A stretch of 64,000 bases of DNA from Laccaria trichodermophora (lineage: Eukaryota > Basidiomycota > Agaricomycetes > Agaricales > Hydnangiaceae), in contig JACTVC010000005.1 in assembly GCA_018417955.1 (NCBI GenBank), positions 930,001 through 994,000 on the forward strand. The letters are read 5' to 3'. Shown one piece after another: positions 25,820-38,639 of the stretch (within the stretch, counting starts at the first letter, position 1; each line of letters starts with the position of its first letter). The notes under the pieces are model-generated. The model made no database searches and was not told the DNA's origin. It saw only the letters and a program-made list of their open reading frames with translations. The position numbers and the translations under genes are program-made.

Positions 25820-26973
25820 TTAGTACATATGTGACTGATGATAAGACATTCTCAAAGGCACTGGTTTTGACAATCTGCTACTCGTTGGAGTCGGTGGTAC
25901 TGGTTGTTGTTCAGGTACAAAATACGTCCTCTGTTGAGAGTTACGATAGGTAGATTTGAAAGAGTTGCGTGAATGTTGTTGAATGTAAAGAACGGCCTCT
26001 GGCGGGAATGTCATTGTCGCTGGACTTGGCAGAGTTGCTCTTCGATCCCAGTTCATGGCCGCAGGCGTAATTGGAGAGAGCGGCGATGCTCTTCGATCCC
26101 AGCTCACCGTCGCAGGCGTATTGGGAGAAACTGGTGAAAAATACTGATCCTTTGCTTCCTCTTGAACCCGATTTTTTCCCGCCTCTTCTGCTTCTTGAAC
26201 GGTGCGTAGGAGCGAGCGGCGGTGAACAACGAAAGCGAGGCCGCCTGAATAGATCAATACTTTTGTATTGATATTAGCAAAGTGTTCGGCATATTGAGTA
26301 ATACTTACCTAAAGCTGGCACGAACCAGCTAGTGACCATAACGGATAAAGTGACCAATCTGCACGAGGCTTCCTGATCGGGACCTAGAACATTGCGATAA
26401 GAGGATTTTCATCTGCCTGAAAGACTGATGGTTACTGACTTTCTGCTATATACCTAAAGTCTGGACTCCAATATGCAAAAGCACCAGCAGTTCCTATGGC
26501 TTGGTAAGGCGTCAAGTTTTCCGAGCATGGTATGTCGCGTACCTATGTGCATCACCAAAAGAAGCACGCATCGAGCGGCGTCAAGCCAGACTCTAAATTT
26601 TCGCAATAGTCTGGACAATTAAGCATGAGTGTCGGCGTGAGTATTTGAAGAACGCGCTCGTGACCCACAGAATAAGCAGCATTATTGCAGTGACTGTGTT
26701 CGTTAACAACATGACCGAAAGGAAAGATCCTGTCGATAACAAGCCCTTGAGTTACGCCCCCTTGAAAGAAGAGCAGGAGCGCTCACGTTCAGGATGGTCC
26801 AGATTATCCCATAGTAGAAATACACAGACTGAGAGCAAGGTGATCCACACAAAGCTCAGCAAGATGATACAACCTGAGTGGCATTGAATCTTCAACAACA
26901 ACAGGATGTGTGATTGAAGTGACTCACCGAACGCAATTGCTCTAGCGCGTTCGAACGTTATTGAACTTTTCAT
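25820..26973 (-). CDS. MARVEL-like four-helix membrane protein, copy C
   Basis: Third member of the family of copies A and B, about 19 kb away. Exon 1 is MKSSITFERARAIAFG with the same phase-1 intron after Gly. Helices: CIILLSFVWITLLSVCVFLL, VMLLTNTVTAIMLLILWVTS, the RVWLDAARCVLLLVMHIGTA block equal in place to FECTWTALFGAMEL, and LVTLSVMVTSWFVPALGGLA. The tail carries a near-exact duplicated unit, WDRRASPLSPITPAA and WDRRATLPSPATM, preceded by a related SPVSPNTPATVS. It is divergent from UBC9. Function is unknown. Confidence 0.62.
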
Positions 26974-27299
26974 AACAGCAATGAAAGGGGTGGCCAATGA
27001 AAAAAAATTGAGAATAGAAGGAAGGGAATCGTGAATGAGGGTGAAGAACGCGTCTACCAGAGAACGACGTTCAAAAGGCCGTGAGAGTCCAAGAGGAATA
27101 AGACCCAACTCTCACCACCCGTTCACAATGAGGGAACAAAGAGTTGTTTGGTGAGCGCCAGTGTAGCCAAATAGCAATGTTGTTTACAGTTGTCTCTAAA
27201 AGAAGATGCTGAATCAGCAATTCAATTGGCCAATATTTAAGGAAGAATGCGTGTAATTCGGCACTTTCTGCCTCAGTTGTACGATCCTCCTCGTTGAAC
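26974..27299. other. Divergent promoter region, copy C and UBC9
   Basis: About 326 bp between two divergent start codons. Antisense open frames here are shadows. No conserved element was recognised. Confidence 0.4.
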
Positions 27300-28366
27300 A
27301 TGTCAGGAATTTGCAGACCTCGTCTAGCAGAAGAGCGCAAACAGTGGAGAAAAGATCACCCGTTCGTAAGTTGAGATTCAGTGTATAAAAGCTCATGAAC
27401 CACGAGGTTCTCTTTGTTGTTTGCCTCCATAATTAAGAGCTCATGACGTTGAAACGCCCCGATTCAAAAGGATTGGACCCTTGGTTCTGAAAGACGACTT
27501 ACGCCTACCCTTCAATCATTTCTTGTTACAGTACTTACATGGATGACTGTCTAGGGATTTTATGCAAAACCAGCCAAAGCTACTGATGGGTCAATGAATT
27601 TGATGGAGTGGGAGGTTGGGATCCCAGGAAAACCTAACGTGAGTTTTTCCTTTCTCCTGTCGGTTCAAGGCGCGTGCCCTACGTGTTGTGCACTTGCAAC
27701 GTGCTGTCGCTCGTCTTAATTGATTCGTTGTCACACTGATTATGCCGTACTGATTTCTTCTCTCATAGACTCCATGGGACGGCGGCCTTTTTAAACTGGT
27801 GATGAGCTTCCCCGAGGGTGAGGTTATGGTCGCTTTCGCCCTGATTTTTCATACTGATTCTCTTCAGATTATCCATCAAAGCCACCGAAATGTGCGCCTT
27901 CCGATTAACTTCGAGTTTCACACAGGCAGGTGACTTCAATTGCAGGCAAGTTCACCCCTCCCCTCTTCCACCCTAACGTGTATCCTTCGGGCACTGTTTG
28001 CCTCTCCATTCTTGATGAGGAGAAATCATGGAAGCCCGCCATTACTATCAAACAGGTTTGCCCTATCAATTCTCTTTCACATGAAGATGGGTTGTCATTC
28101 AACACCTCTAGATTCTGCTAGGTATTCAAGATCTGCTTGATGATCCAAACGTCAATGATCCTGCGCAGAGCGATGCGTATACGATGTTCAAGTGAGTTGT
28201 TGGTGATATTCGAAGGAGAAGATGTCTGATACATCACCTAGAAACGACAAACAGGCTTACGAGTGAGTTATTGTCAAATGACCTTAGCCGTCTTGACGCG
28301 TTCTTAACGTGTTGTTGGTGCAGGCGACGCATTAAACAACAGGCACGAGATAATATACCAAAGTAA
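27300..28366 (+). CDS. UBC9: SUMO-conjugating enzyme E2
   Basis: Ubc9 carries SUMO on its active Cys and transfers it to nuclear substrates. The first exon, [20 protein letters not shown] plus PF, is short and easily missed; a long intron leads to [20 protein letters not shown]. Then [40 protein letters not shown] (active Cys in GTVC), [37 protein letters not shown], and a final [15 protein letters not shown]. The protein is about 158 residues and nearly identical in pattern to other Ubc9 proteins. The intron inside the codon for Cys of PPKC is 54 nt; two tiny exons lie near the end. Confidence 0.97.
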
Positions 28367-28548
28367 AGTTATGTTCGATATCCTGTACAATCTAAATGAT
28401 TTGCCATGAGCTGTGTGTACTTTACATTTGATACATGTATGGTAAAATAGGTAGGGACGTTCAACTCAGGCGAAGTCGCAACCACTCTTCCACTTTTACT
28501 CCGCTACTGTCATGGAAAAGCAGTTCACCCAATTCTAAATAATTCCTC

Positions 28549-29844
28549 ATGTCGTCCGCACCTTCCGTGCTCAACATCCACACCCCAACCTCTTCCTTTG
28601 CCGTCATACATTCTCGTGAGCTACGTCGACAAGTACTTACAACATGAGACTTAACCCTTTCAAGTGACCCAGGATTCTCTGCTCGCCCTGTATGATCAAC
28701 TCAGTCGCAAACAGCACACCGATTACTACGGTGACCGCGTAGGCCCCGGATGGCTTAAATATGAATACAATGATGCCATTTGGAATTTGGACGATGGTAA
28801 GTTCAACTCACTGCCGAGCAACTCGCAGTTCTCCTAAGAATTGTCAACCTAGAATCGGACTATGCTATATTTGCATGGCGACAACAAGCAGCGCACTTCT
28901 CGCAGCAGGAGCATCCCGAACAAGTCGCTTCGACATCGCACACGATAGAAAGTGTACCAAAGGAGCGTCGCACGCCCACGCTACACCTCCACAACCACGC
29001 CCAACCGCTTCCACGACCCACAGCATACCGCAACCCCTCGTATTACCTCTTTCAGCCAAACCACGCAGCGCCGTATACTCGTAGTACCCGTTCACCCGTT
29101 CCGTCGCGTGGATCGAAACGAAGCAAGAAGAGCAAGAACGTCTACACTGACGATGGGGAGGAAGAAGACGACGGAATCCCGAAACACAAAAAGGAGTTTG
29201 AACGATTTCATTCTGAGAATGGCGTGAGGACGGTGCTAGGAAGTATTGGGCCTGTTCAGAATGGTACGCTCTACTTCCAGTGGTTCTATATAACCTTAGG
29301 CCAATGGGAGACGGCATTTAGTTCGGATGCTGCTGAAAGCGGGGTATCGACACGTTTACATTTCGCGCAAGTTTGCAATCAAGCACGGGTTCATCCCGGG
29401 AGACGCTGCTCCAGGGAATTATGGATACGGAGGCCTGGTTAACATCGGGTCTTGGCCAATAACACTTACACCTTCTGCCTCTAATCCAGGATCCAGCCAC
29501 CTGCGGCCGGACAATGTATCGCACTCCTCGCAGTTCTCATCGCCTCGTATACCAGGAGGTTCCCCGATGGTGAATGGCCAACTCCACAGCAGTAATCCTG
29601 GTAAAAAAGGGAAAACGAAGCAAAAGGAGCGCCCTTCGGGTCCTCAACCTGTGACAATAGAAGTTTACCTCTCTGAAGAGCCACATTTTGACGTCGTTCT
29701 CGGTCGGTCGTTCTTCGAGAAACGACAAATCAAAACTACTTCCCTTGATCCAACTGATGTGGTGTGTCTCGACACTGGCGAGAAGATTGAATGCGAACTT
29801 GTAATTTTGAAGGATGGTCGAGGGGAGATTGTCACGGTCACCTG
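28549..29844 (+). CDS. Conserved fungal protein, retropepsin-like fold without catalytic Asp, PB1-like N-terminus
   Basis: Not a named gene. The N-terminus (MSSAPSVLNIHTPTSSFAVI, LTQDSLLALYDQLSRKQ, then WLKYEYNDAIWNLDDESDYA) has the acidic pattern of a PB1/ubiquitin-like fold. A basic linker with SKRSKKSKNVYTDDGEEED follows. The C-terminal half starts RMLLKAGYRHVYISRKFAIK and ends with VYLSEEPHFDVVLGRSFFEK. These two blocks line up with the flap and ILG-type strands of retropepsins, but the D-[ST]-G triad is K-A-G. Four exons, stop at 29844. The layout recalls Ddi1 (ubiquitin-like plus retropepsin). Gene reality is strong; the fold is inferred. Confidence 0.6.
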
Positions 29845-30120
29845 AAGACAGCACTTTGGACCATCTTTATATTTGCCTCAGGTCGGGAAATGGAAGATGG
29901 ACCGTAACTCATGATTACGCGTCATGTCATAATGGATTAGTGTGTTAATCTTAGCTCTATTGAAAGAAGGATGTATTCAATATGCTATGTAGAGTGTTGC
30001 GGATGATAACCAACGTGGAGGTGTACAGTCCTCTGGATGCAAATGCTGCATGCTTATGACAGCTTCAAGCGAGAAGCTCGTGTTGCCTGTGGTAAAGGTT
30101 AGCCGATGAGGCATGTATTG

Positions 30121-30972
30121 TTACAAGAGTGTGCAAACCTTTCGGCGCTTCTTGAGTCTGGAAGGAAATAAAAGGATATATATCAGAACAACTGTTTGTG
30201 GCAGACCGAGGAGTACTTACTTGTGCTTCTTCATCTTTTTTCGCCTCTTCCTCTTGGTGCTGTCCATCATAACATCCTCCCACTCCTTATCGAACTGCTG
30301 CTGCAAATTTATTCGATCAGCGTCCAATGCAACATCTAGCCCCAAATGTTTCAACGTGCTTTCCCAAGCAACGGTACTGCCCGCTCGATTCATGGTTAAT
30401 GCCCGTGTAAGCTGACGGGCAGCCTCCGCGTCGGCGTCTACAGATGAATCGAGCGCGGAGTCAGACGGGAGTGCTTGCTGATGATGTGCTGCAGACTCTG
30501 GTTCCGTGCGATGAAGTGCGAAGATAGAACCATTGGGAGGCGCCGAATGAAAGATGGAGGGTGGGTTGGATAGAAGAAGGAGAGGCCGGTGAAGAGAGAA
30601 AAATTGGTGTAACTTGAAATCCTTGGAATTGATTACTGGATGGGGGTTACTCTGCTGGAAGAGGTCCGCAAAATACATGGGGTTGTTGGATGCAGCGTCA
30701 CTCTGCTCTTGAGCCGACGGCGCTGACTCCTCCGCAATGTTCCTCATCGGGTTGTTCTCGTTCCCGCCATTCGAGGAACCTTGGACGGTGTCCGACTGTG
30801 ATTCGGGCAACGACTGAGCCCGTTTGCTGTCATGCTTCGTGCCGACAACAGCCGTCTTTGGCGGCTTTGCTGAATTAAAGTAGCGGCCACCGCCTGGCTT
30901 TGAGGAAAAGAAGGAAGAGTACGCCCTGCGGGATACAGAGAAATTGGGTAGGAGGCGGCCTATAAGAGGCAT
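30121..30972 (-). CDS. COX24: Mitochondrial small ribosomal subunit protein mS38 (Cox24/AURKAIP1 type)
   Basis: mS38 sits in the mitoribosome small subunit and is needed for COX1 translation in yeast. The N-terminus MPLIGRLLPNFSVSRRAYSS is a typical mitochondrial presequence. The middle is low-complexity and polar. Only the C-terminus is conserved: MMDSTKRKRRKKMKKHK then, after an intron near 30145-30220, LKKRRKVCTLL and stop at 30121. This very basic tail is the DUF1713 signature. The variable middle is usual for the family. Confidence 0.8.
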
Positions 30973-31138
30973 GGCTGTCGACCACGTCGACCTCGCTGAT
31001 CAGGAGGTTAGATAAGGATGCTGAGGAATTATTTGAAAGGCGAGTCCGAAGCGGTGAGCCAAGAGTTGGCAACTTGTGACGACAAAAACAACTTCAGTCA
31101 CACATCCAAATAAATCAATTATACCGGTACATTATTTA

Positions 31139-33032
31139 CTATTGCTCTTGCCACTCAAAAGAACCCATAATTGCAGTCTTCCCAACAACGGAACCTTGGT
31201 TGGGAGCAAGAATCGTCATCTTTCTTTGTTGCATGTCGAGATTTGTCCTGTACAAACATGAGCGTTGTGACACTTGCCGGAGTATAGCATTAGCTTACAC
31301 AATGAGGAAACCAGATACGGTAAGATCCAATATCTCTTCGTCATATCTCTCATTCTCATCGGGATTTTGAGGTGCCAGGAGGGCAAGGACAGCGTTCAGC
31401 AACCCAGAGCCTGGCTGACCTGGATCGACAGGAACAGGCTGCATCTCTGACACAACACGGGTCGCACCAATAGGCAAAGCAGACGACGGAGCCATCGTTT
31501 CTAGGTATATGATGTCAGCGCGAAGATCATCCGCACAAACTAGATACTGTACCAGCGCCAATCCGGAATATCGAGAGGTCCTCAAACTTGATGACACTTG
31601 AGGAAGGTGATAGAACAAGATCCGTTAATGACTCTCCGCCCAAGGTAGCATTAGATATCCCTGGGGGTGCTTGTATAACCTGACCATACATGTATGTGTG
31701 TAATTGGTAATTGTGTACACGTTCCCGATAACTATGGTCCAGCTCTACGACCTGCCGTGGGATTAAGTACCTCTTGAACAAAGTGTAAAGGAATTGACTT
31801 ACACCACCTGATTTTGGAATTTTCACGACAGTCACATATGAGCTGTATGCCCGTTGCATTTCCACATTTAACTTCTCATGGCCAACAACGAGGATGACAT
31901 TAACTGTGTAGCAGAAAATATCAGATGAAAGGATAATGCATAACTCGGGCAACCAACTTCTGAATGCATCCATGCAAGCCTTGATAAGTTTCTGACGGTG
32001 GTCATTGGACGTTGAGCTTGAAGCGAATGACGATGGAGTGTCGACAATAACACCCGATGACCTCCCTAATCAACACAGTAAGCCAGACGAAGAAGAAAAA
32101 TGTGAACCATTTTATAAAGATACCTTCTTGATCAAGCTCAAACCGATCATTAACATTTTCTCCCAGATTTCGTATTAATCTGTCCATTAACAGGGGATTT
32201 CTTTTCGTGTCTGGGTGACCGTACCAATATACAACGGGAAGTAGTGCATTGGATGACATGGCCATGGGCGCTGAAGTCGCAGCTGAGCCAAGAGGGTTGG
32301 CCGGCGAATACGTTGGGATGGGACCGTGAACTGGGGCAATAGAAAGAGCGCCCGCAGCTGACCAAGCACCCTTCAAGAGAGTCCGTTAAAACGAATAGAT
32401 GGCAGCGAAAGAAAAACACACCTCGCTTGGGTCAACGTTTACGAGAAGGGGTGACCAGTTTTGTCCGGCGCGAACAGCGTAGTTTGTAAGAATCTTGCAC
32501 ACGGTTGTCTTTCCTGAGTTTTCTGGTCCGAGAACAAGCACTCTCGGAGGCTCAGGTGCCATTGGAGGTTCGTCTCCTGGGGGAAGGGGAGAACCATGGA
32601 ATTTTGCGAGAGCACGGACGCGCATTTGTTCAAATGCTATGTGAAGATTAGCATACGCTGCCATAGGCGTTTCTTCCGATACATATTCCGTTGAGGGGTG
32701 TCCTGTAACGTGAAGAGGCGGAAGATAAGGATGCACTGTTCCTTCAATGGAGGGGAAATCAACTCATTTCAATAGTACACCCTTGCCAGGTGAAGACAGC
32801 CGCCTTGCATTCCGATGCAAATAGATAGTGTTTGCCTTCCGCTAGCTCTGCTCCAAAAACTTCTGCGTTTCCTTGAATAAGCTGAGGGGTGGATCAGCCA
32901 CCTCCAGCGGTCCCTGGTTCCGTTGCAAGATACCTTGATCGCCAGCGACGTTCCAGGATCCAACTCGAACCTGTACTCCGTTTCCGGTTCCAGCGTCCAC
33001 TGCTTTGTCTCATTTGAACCTGTTTCTGACAT
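31139..33032 (-). CDS. CLP1: CLP1, mRNA cleavage/polyadenylation factor IA subunit
   Basis: Clp1 is a P-loop protein of the polynucleotide-kinase family that bridges cleavage factor IA and CPF in pre-mRNA 3' processing. Starts MSETGSNETKQWTLEPETEY; the N-terminal beta domain includes GTSLAIKV and AEVFGAELAEGKHYLF. The P-loop is VLVLGPENSGKTTVCKIL, followed by GQNWSPLLVNVDPSE and the Clp1 block LPVVYWYGHPDTKRNPLLMD. The C-terminal domain ends TILAPNQGSVVGKTAIMGSF plus EWQEQ at 31139. Walker A Lys is intact. Seven or more exons. Confidence 0.92.
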
Positions 33033-33505
33033 TAATCAGATAGAAAGCTGCCTGCAAACTTTTGTGGCCCGCGTGAAGGATTTCTTAAGCTCTGAAAACC
33101 GATGAAAAAGACGAGATTGTTGTTTGACGCAATGTCAGGGCCAACCACATCGCGAGTTTACAAATCCGGACGACACAGCCACCTTAAAGTGCCGCGGCCC
33201 GAACGCATCTTCCGCGATTCCCAAAAACCTCCACACCCCCACTTCAGTCGTCTCAAACTCGTAGAACTATTATCCATCATTCGACATCATCGGGTTGGGC
33301 GTAATATCCATTGCATTGCTACGATGAAAATAGCTCTGTTTGCCCCAAACTGCAAACTGAAAGATGGCAAAGCTGCTTCTCCATCACACTTCGGATTGAC
33401 CCCCATTTGCTGGCAAACCGAACACGTAACAGACGCTCTTTGATGGCTTTTAACTATGGACACTGAGAAGTTCGGCGAAACTTCTCATTCTTTTTTCCTC
33501 CCACT
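33033..33505. other. Divergent promoter region, CLP1 and Dal5-type transporter
   Basis: About 473 bp. A 113-codon open frame at 33102-33443 lacks any family feature and is not called. No clear element was recognised. Confidence 0.35.
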
Positions 33506-36073
33506 ATGGCCCTGACCAGCGAATACACAGAAAAGGGGACACCCAGTTCAATACAGGTTGTGGATGTGAACGATGCCGACACCGCTGCTCAAATCATCCC
33601 AGAAACGGAGGGACCATTGGATCCAGTGGTTGCCGCTCAGCTGAGGCATGTCGGTTTAATATCCCATTTTTGTGTAACAAGCTGAAATCCGTTGTAGGCG
33701 AAAAATCGACTGGCATATTATGCCTCTGATGTGCTGTATGTATCTGACCTAATGAAAGAACTCTATTATGAATATTTTTTCCGACAGTGATGTATCTGTG
33801 AGTGGGCTGCGAAGCCTAGCCAAAGCGTTGACACCTTACATTCCCGATAGTATGACTTTTGCGGACAAAACTACACTTGGACAGTCCGCAGTCTTGGGAA
33901 TCATGTGGGCCACGTTTTTATCTACATCTTTGGCGCCTATCGTCTGATATTTCCACCCTAGACCCGGTGCACATCTCAATCAGAACCAGTTCAACTGGTT
34001 GGGAACTATCTTCTACCTTGGATATCTGGGTTTTCAAGTTTGGTTTGCCACAGCTTCTCCTGCTAAACAGAACCTAACCAACCACACCTTTCAGTATCCA
34101 CAAAATTTGGCACTTCAACGATTCCCCGTCGGGAAATGGATTAGGTGGGCATACACCAATAAACATATAGCATGTGCTAATAAATATTATAGCTTTAACA
34201 TATTTGTATGGGCCGTGGCGCTGTTAGCACATGCGGCATGCAAATCTTTTGGAGCTCTTTTCGCTGTCCGCTTTATTCTCGGCATATGTGAAGGTTAGCT
34301 TTTAGCATACTTTAGGTATAAAAAAGGGTCTAACCTCATGACATTAGGTGCGATTACACCCGGCTTCATGATCGTCACCTCGATGTTCTACACCCGTGAC
34401 GAGCAAACAAAAAGAGTCGGTTACTGGTGTGAGTTATTGATCCAATTTTCCCAAAAAAGCTAGGTTCTAACATTGTATAGTCTTGATGAATGGATTTGCC
34501 ATCATCTTCCTGGGTTTTGTGGGCTTTGGCGTCCTCCACACAAAGGTATGATCCCCATGGTCCTGTCAATCAATTCTAATCAAGTTAGACCCACAACTTC
34601 ATGGCATGGCAATGGTGTGTCTGTCAACTGCATCGTTTTTACCCACCAGAAGCTCAGAAAGTCTTACCGTAGGTTGATGATCGTCACTGGCGCCATTACG
34701 TTGGTCACTTCCGTCGTTTTCTGGTAAGCCTTAATTTGCAGCAAATATATAGACCGATGCCAAGAGCGGTTTTTACAGGTTCTTCTTCCCAGATTCTCCA
34801 ACAACCGCTTCGTTCTTGACTCCGGAGGAACGTACTCTTGCCGTGCAACGAATCAAGGTAAACCAGTCTGGTGTTGAGAACAAGCATTGGAAACGTGAGC
34901 AGTGAGTGTGATGCATGAGGAAGTCGAGGAAGTCCACGATCCTGAGCTAACTTTCTTGTTTGGTGCGAAGATTCGTGGAGACACTTCACGATCCCAAGGT
35001 TTGGGTTATGGCGCTTTTCGCCGCTGTTGGGTAAATCAGTATCACATCCTCGTCTCAATTTGGAGCTGACATGTCCTTGCAGAAATATTGTCAATTCTGT
35101 ACGCGATCACCCAACTTTCCCTGATCTCTCCACTAAACAGCCTCCGTAGCTAACCAACCAGAGACAGCTGATCGTCAACCAATTTGGGTTTACCCCTATT
35201 CAAACCACATTGCTTGGATGCGTTGATGGTGTTGTAGAAAGTAGGGCAAAGTGTTCTTGGTCCTTTGCCACGTCACTGACGGCCATAATCATAGTTTTTA
35301 CAATCTGGCTTGGAGTTACGCTAGCTTCAACTCGCCTTTTCGGTCGGGGATATGCTGGAGCGTTGATGTTCATTCCCGCGCTTCTTGGTGCCATTTTGGT
35401 GAATACATTGCCATCACACAACAAAGTTGGTTTATTGTTTTCATACTGGATAACGAGTGAGGGCTTCTTTATTTCGTCACCATCTACTTCTCTGACGTTT
35501 CCCTCAAGTCTTTGCTTTCTCACCATTTGCCATTTTCCTTGGATGGGCTGGGTCCATCGTTTCTGGACACACTAAACGTTTGTTTCGTTTTCACGGTTCT
35601 CCAATCTACCATTGAACCGACTTGGATTTCCAGGGACAACAACGAACGCCATTATTTTGTGCGCGTACGCCATTGGCAATGCCGCTGGACCGTTTATGTG
35701 GAAACGGCGTTATCAACCGCGGTATGCTGATTCTCGTTCAACAAATAAAACTCACACTTAGACTTTGGCCCAAAGAAATCACACTCCGTGGGCTATTATC
35801 GCTGTCTGCCTCTTCGTGTCCGCGATTTTACTCTTAATACTTCGATTCATGTTGACATCTGAGAATAAACGGCGGGAGGTGGAAGAAAGAGATGATGCCT
35901 ACGACAACATGTACATCTCTCAACAACTACCTGATGGAACAAAGACGAAAAAGCATATTGATCGGGTGTGTTTCATTTATTGGGCATAACAATCGACACT
36001 TATAAACATCATATAACAGGCCTTCCTTGATCTCACTGACCTCCGCAATCGTGATTTCCGTTATATTTTGTGA
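33506..36073 (+). CDS. MFS transporter, anion:cation symporter (Dal5/allantoate permease-like)
   Basis: Twelve-helix plasma-membrane transporter type that takes up organic anions such as allantoate, nicotinate or related acids. Start MALTSEYTEKGTPSS; the first helix begins RKIDWHIMPLMC. Family motifs: LDKTTLGQSAVLGIM, NQFNWLGTIFYLGYLGF, RFILGICEGAITPGFMIVTS with MFYTRDEQTKRVGYW, and FFFPDSPTTASFLTPEERTL with AVQRIK. The second half includes FGRGYAGALMFIPALLGAI and NAAGPFMWKRRYQPR. Tail RNRDFRYIL ends at 36073. Many introns. It is convergent with the F-box gene, 89 bp between stops. The substrate cannot be told from sequence. Confidence 0.85.
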
Positions 36074-36162
36074 TAAAATTTCTGGATGCCGCGGGATCTT
36101 GACACGTGTATGACGTTTGTTTATAGGGGTTAGAGGGGTATTTGGGATGCCCTCATGGAAAG

Positions 36163-38639
36163 TTAGATCTTGACAGCGTAAGGAGGCCTTTTCATAGCAG
36201 CGTCTAGGGGAATGTATGTGGCACCCTCACTGGTGAAAAGTCAGTATTCGATGCTAAGATCGGGATAGTGCCATACCAATGATCATGTCTTGAAGTCATG
36301 GGCGACGTGCTCGACAAAAAATCACAAGTACTACATCTCTCAGGACCTTCGCGACACCTTGACATATTCTTGGCTTCCTGGACCTTGGCCTTTTGCACGT
36401 CGTCGTTGCCTAAAAGAGACCAACCTTTCCTTGACGTTTCCTCCCAGTGCTTCTCTATTTCGTGTAAAATCTGCCGTGCAATCAGATTGGAAAATGACTG
36501 ATATATGCTCAAGCAGCGCTTACAGCAATTCTCCACTTCATTACTAGTCGTTTTCCGCTGGCAGTCTGAGTACGACATTGGAGATATTCAACCCTTTGAT
36601 CTTTGTCATCCATCTGGGATGCGGCGACGGTGTCAGGATCTTCTCCACAAGCAACGATGACGCCTCGGGCGCACTTCCACGCCTCCTCGTCAAATGTAAC
36701 CTGCTCTTTATCATAATTCCAAGGCATGCCAACCCACGAAGGGACCAAAGCGAGCAGTTTCTCATCCTCAGTTTCTTCCTCGGAATCCTCATCTCCGTTG
36801 CTGCGTGAGCGAGTTTTCATGAGACAGTTATGAACAAGGACCCTAGGATACGATATCGGCTCCGTGCACCAGTGGCAGCGGAAGAAAATCGCTGCAAGCT
36901 TGAGCTGGGAAGTATCGAGCTTACGCTTCCCAGAGCGTTTAGTGGAGGGTAGGAGTCCTGCCAGAAACTCATTTGCAGAATTTTGCCAAGAAACCACTAG
37001 AGGTTGAACCTGATTTTCCAATTTTGAAAGCTCAGTCAGTCTGCTTTCTTTCGTCGCCTCAGTGTTGAATACCGCGCTGCGGAAGGGCTCCATCAAGGCC
37101 AGGTCGACAGCTCTAGGTACCACTGCGGGCTTAGGTTGCTTCTTCGTATATTTATCAACCAATTCTCTCAAAATGGCTAAGTGCTTTGACACAACCGCAG
37201 AACGGTCTTCGTGTAGGCGCTGTTCCCTCATAGCCTCCAGAATGTATATGAGGTCTGGACGCAAATTCTCCCAGACTGCTTCGGTGAGATTGGGCGACAG
37301 GAGTGTGAGAGAGTGCGCACCTCGTTCAGTTAGCGGTTTTGATACATTCACGCCCGGGAGGTCACGTACTTGCCGCCAGTATAAACGGTCAACCTCTATC
37401 CCATAACCTAAGAATATTGAGCGAAAAGGAATGCCGGCAGTTGACAGGTTACTTACCGAGTTCTCGAAGCTTTTGAACGATTCTATGAAAGGAATCAAAT
37501 ATATAGCGGAGAAGGTTTGATAACCAGCGGTTTGACTTACGCTTCCCTTCGGTCAGTGCGAACCTTGTGTAGGTCATCTTGATGTTCTCTTTTCAGTCGA
37601 GATTCCCACTGCACACACGCATTAAGATGCTGTGGAGGGAATTAAGTTTTAAGTTACAACCAGTGCTCGATCCATACCTGGCGTCGCGCCGCCTTGAGCC
37701 TCGTTCGATCGACAATGAATGCTGATGCGGCAGTATCACTCAGGGAACGAAGCGTTTGAAGGTTGTGATCGTAATCTTGCTTCAAAAATACGTTTGAATG
37801 ACCTATGACAATCAGCACAAGGACGAACGGAAGAAGCCTAGTGGGAGAACATACGACCGGCGATCCTTACCATCCACCCATTGGTAATCAGTTCAGCACT
37901 CCGCACCACGTTGTCACCGTCCAATGTTCCGGACTGATATCTGACGTCGGTATCAATTTATGTTGAAAATTCAATGGCAGAGTACCACGGACTTTGACGA
38001 GATGCAGCTGGAACACGTCCGAATTCGGCTGCACCAATCAACCAGTGACCCATAGATGGAACTACAAAACTGAGAGGCGTCACTCAAAGGGGGTCAAACA
38101 GAATAGATTTCACAGACTTGACAGTGACGGCCATAAAGAAGATTGGCATATTGCGGGAGATTGAGATCAGAAGGACAACTGGGCGGTGCTGGTGTCGCAT
38201 TTGTAAATGCCTGAAAGTAATGACTGTGTAGTCGACTCTACACAATTTTTGTCCGTAGTAGGCGCACCGATTTCCAAACTGAAGCTGCACCGGATCGTTG
38301 CATCAAAATGGCACGAAGAGCCTTTGTTGCTCGGGCAAGGTGCAACAAATCCATGGGTTGAAGATAGCTGAATATCTCGAGCAAGATATCGAGAGGTATT
38401 TCTGTCATCAACTTGAGATGACCACGGCGGCCTCTAACCTTGCTGAGAGCAGACCGTTCGTTGTCGGTCTGAGGTACCAATGTATTCGAAAGCTTTTGTG
38501 TCTTGCGAGGTTTCGATTGTGGGATTGTTGGAGGGCGAGTAGACACCTTTGGAGCTTCGGTCTGTGTGTCAACCTTGGCTTTCAATCGAGCAGAAGTGCG
38601 CTGAGGAGCAGCATTGTTAGTGTGTTGACGACGAGCCAT
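36163..38639 (-). CDS. F-box protein of the Agaricomycete type, candidate ubiquitin-ligase substrate receptor
   Basis: Basic N-terminus MARRQHTNNAAPQRTSARLK, then an F-box (LMTEIPLDILLEIFSYLQPM, DLLHLARATKALRAILMQR), which would bind Skp1. Spliced exons continue WKSAFTNATPAPPSCPSDLN and LPQYANLLYGRHCQVC, the block shared by many mushroom F-box proteins. A large middle exon (36509-37498) includes FRCHWCTEPISYPRVLVHNC, a Cys-rich site. A retained reading would stop at 36509, but an intron joins MKWRIA to ILHEIEKHWEETSRKGWSLL and another gives the end RHDHCEGATYIPLDAAMKRP. Such F-box families are much expanded in mushrooms. The target is unknown. Confidence 0.75.

Noticed and set aside
27071..27340. 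Minus-strand frame as the N-terminus of MARVEL-like copy C
   Set aside because: It overlaps UBC9 exon 1, and copy C has a start at 26973 that matches its paralogs.
33102..33443. Plus-strand open frame of 113 codons in the CLP1/transporter gap
   Set aside because: No family features, and it lies in a divergent promoter region.
36509..37498. Stop at 36509 as the end of the F-box protein
   Set aside because: Two more introns give a longer tail (RIAILHEIEKHW...) that fits this family better.
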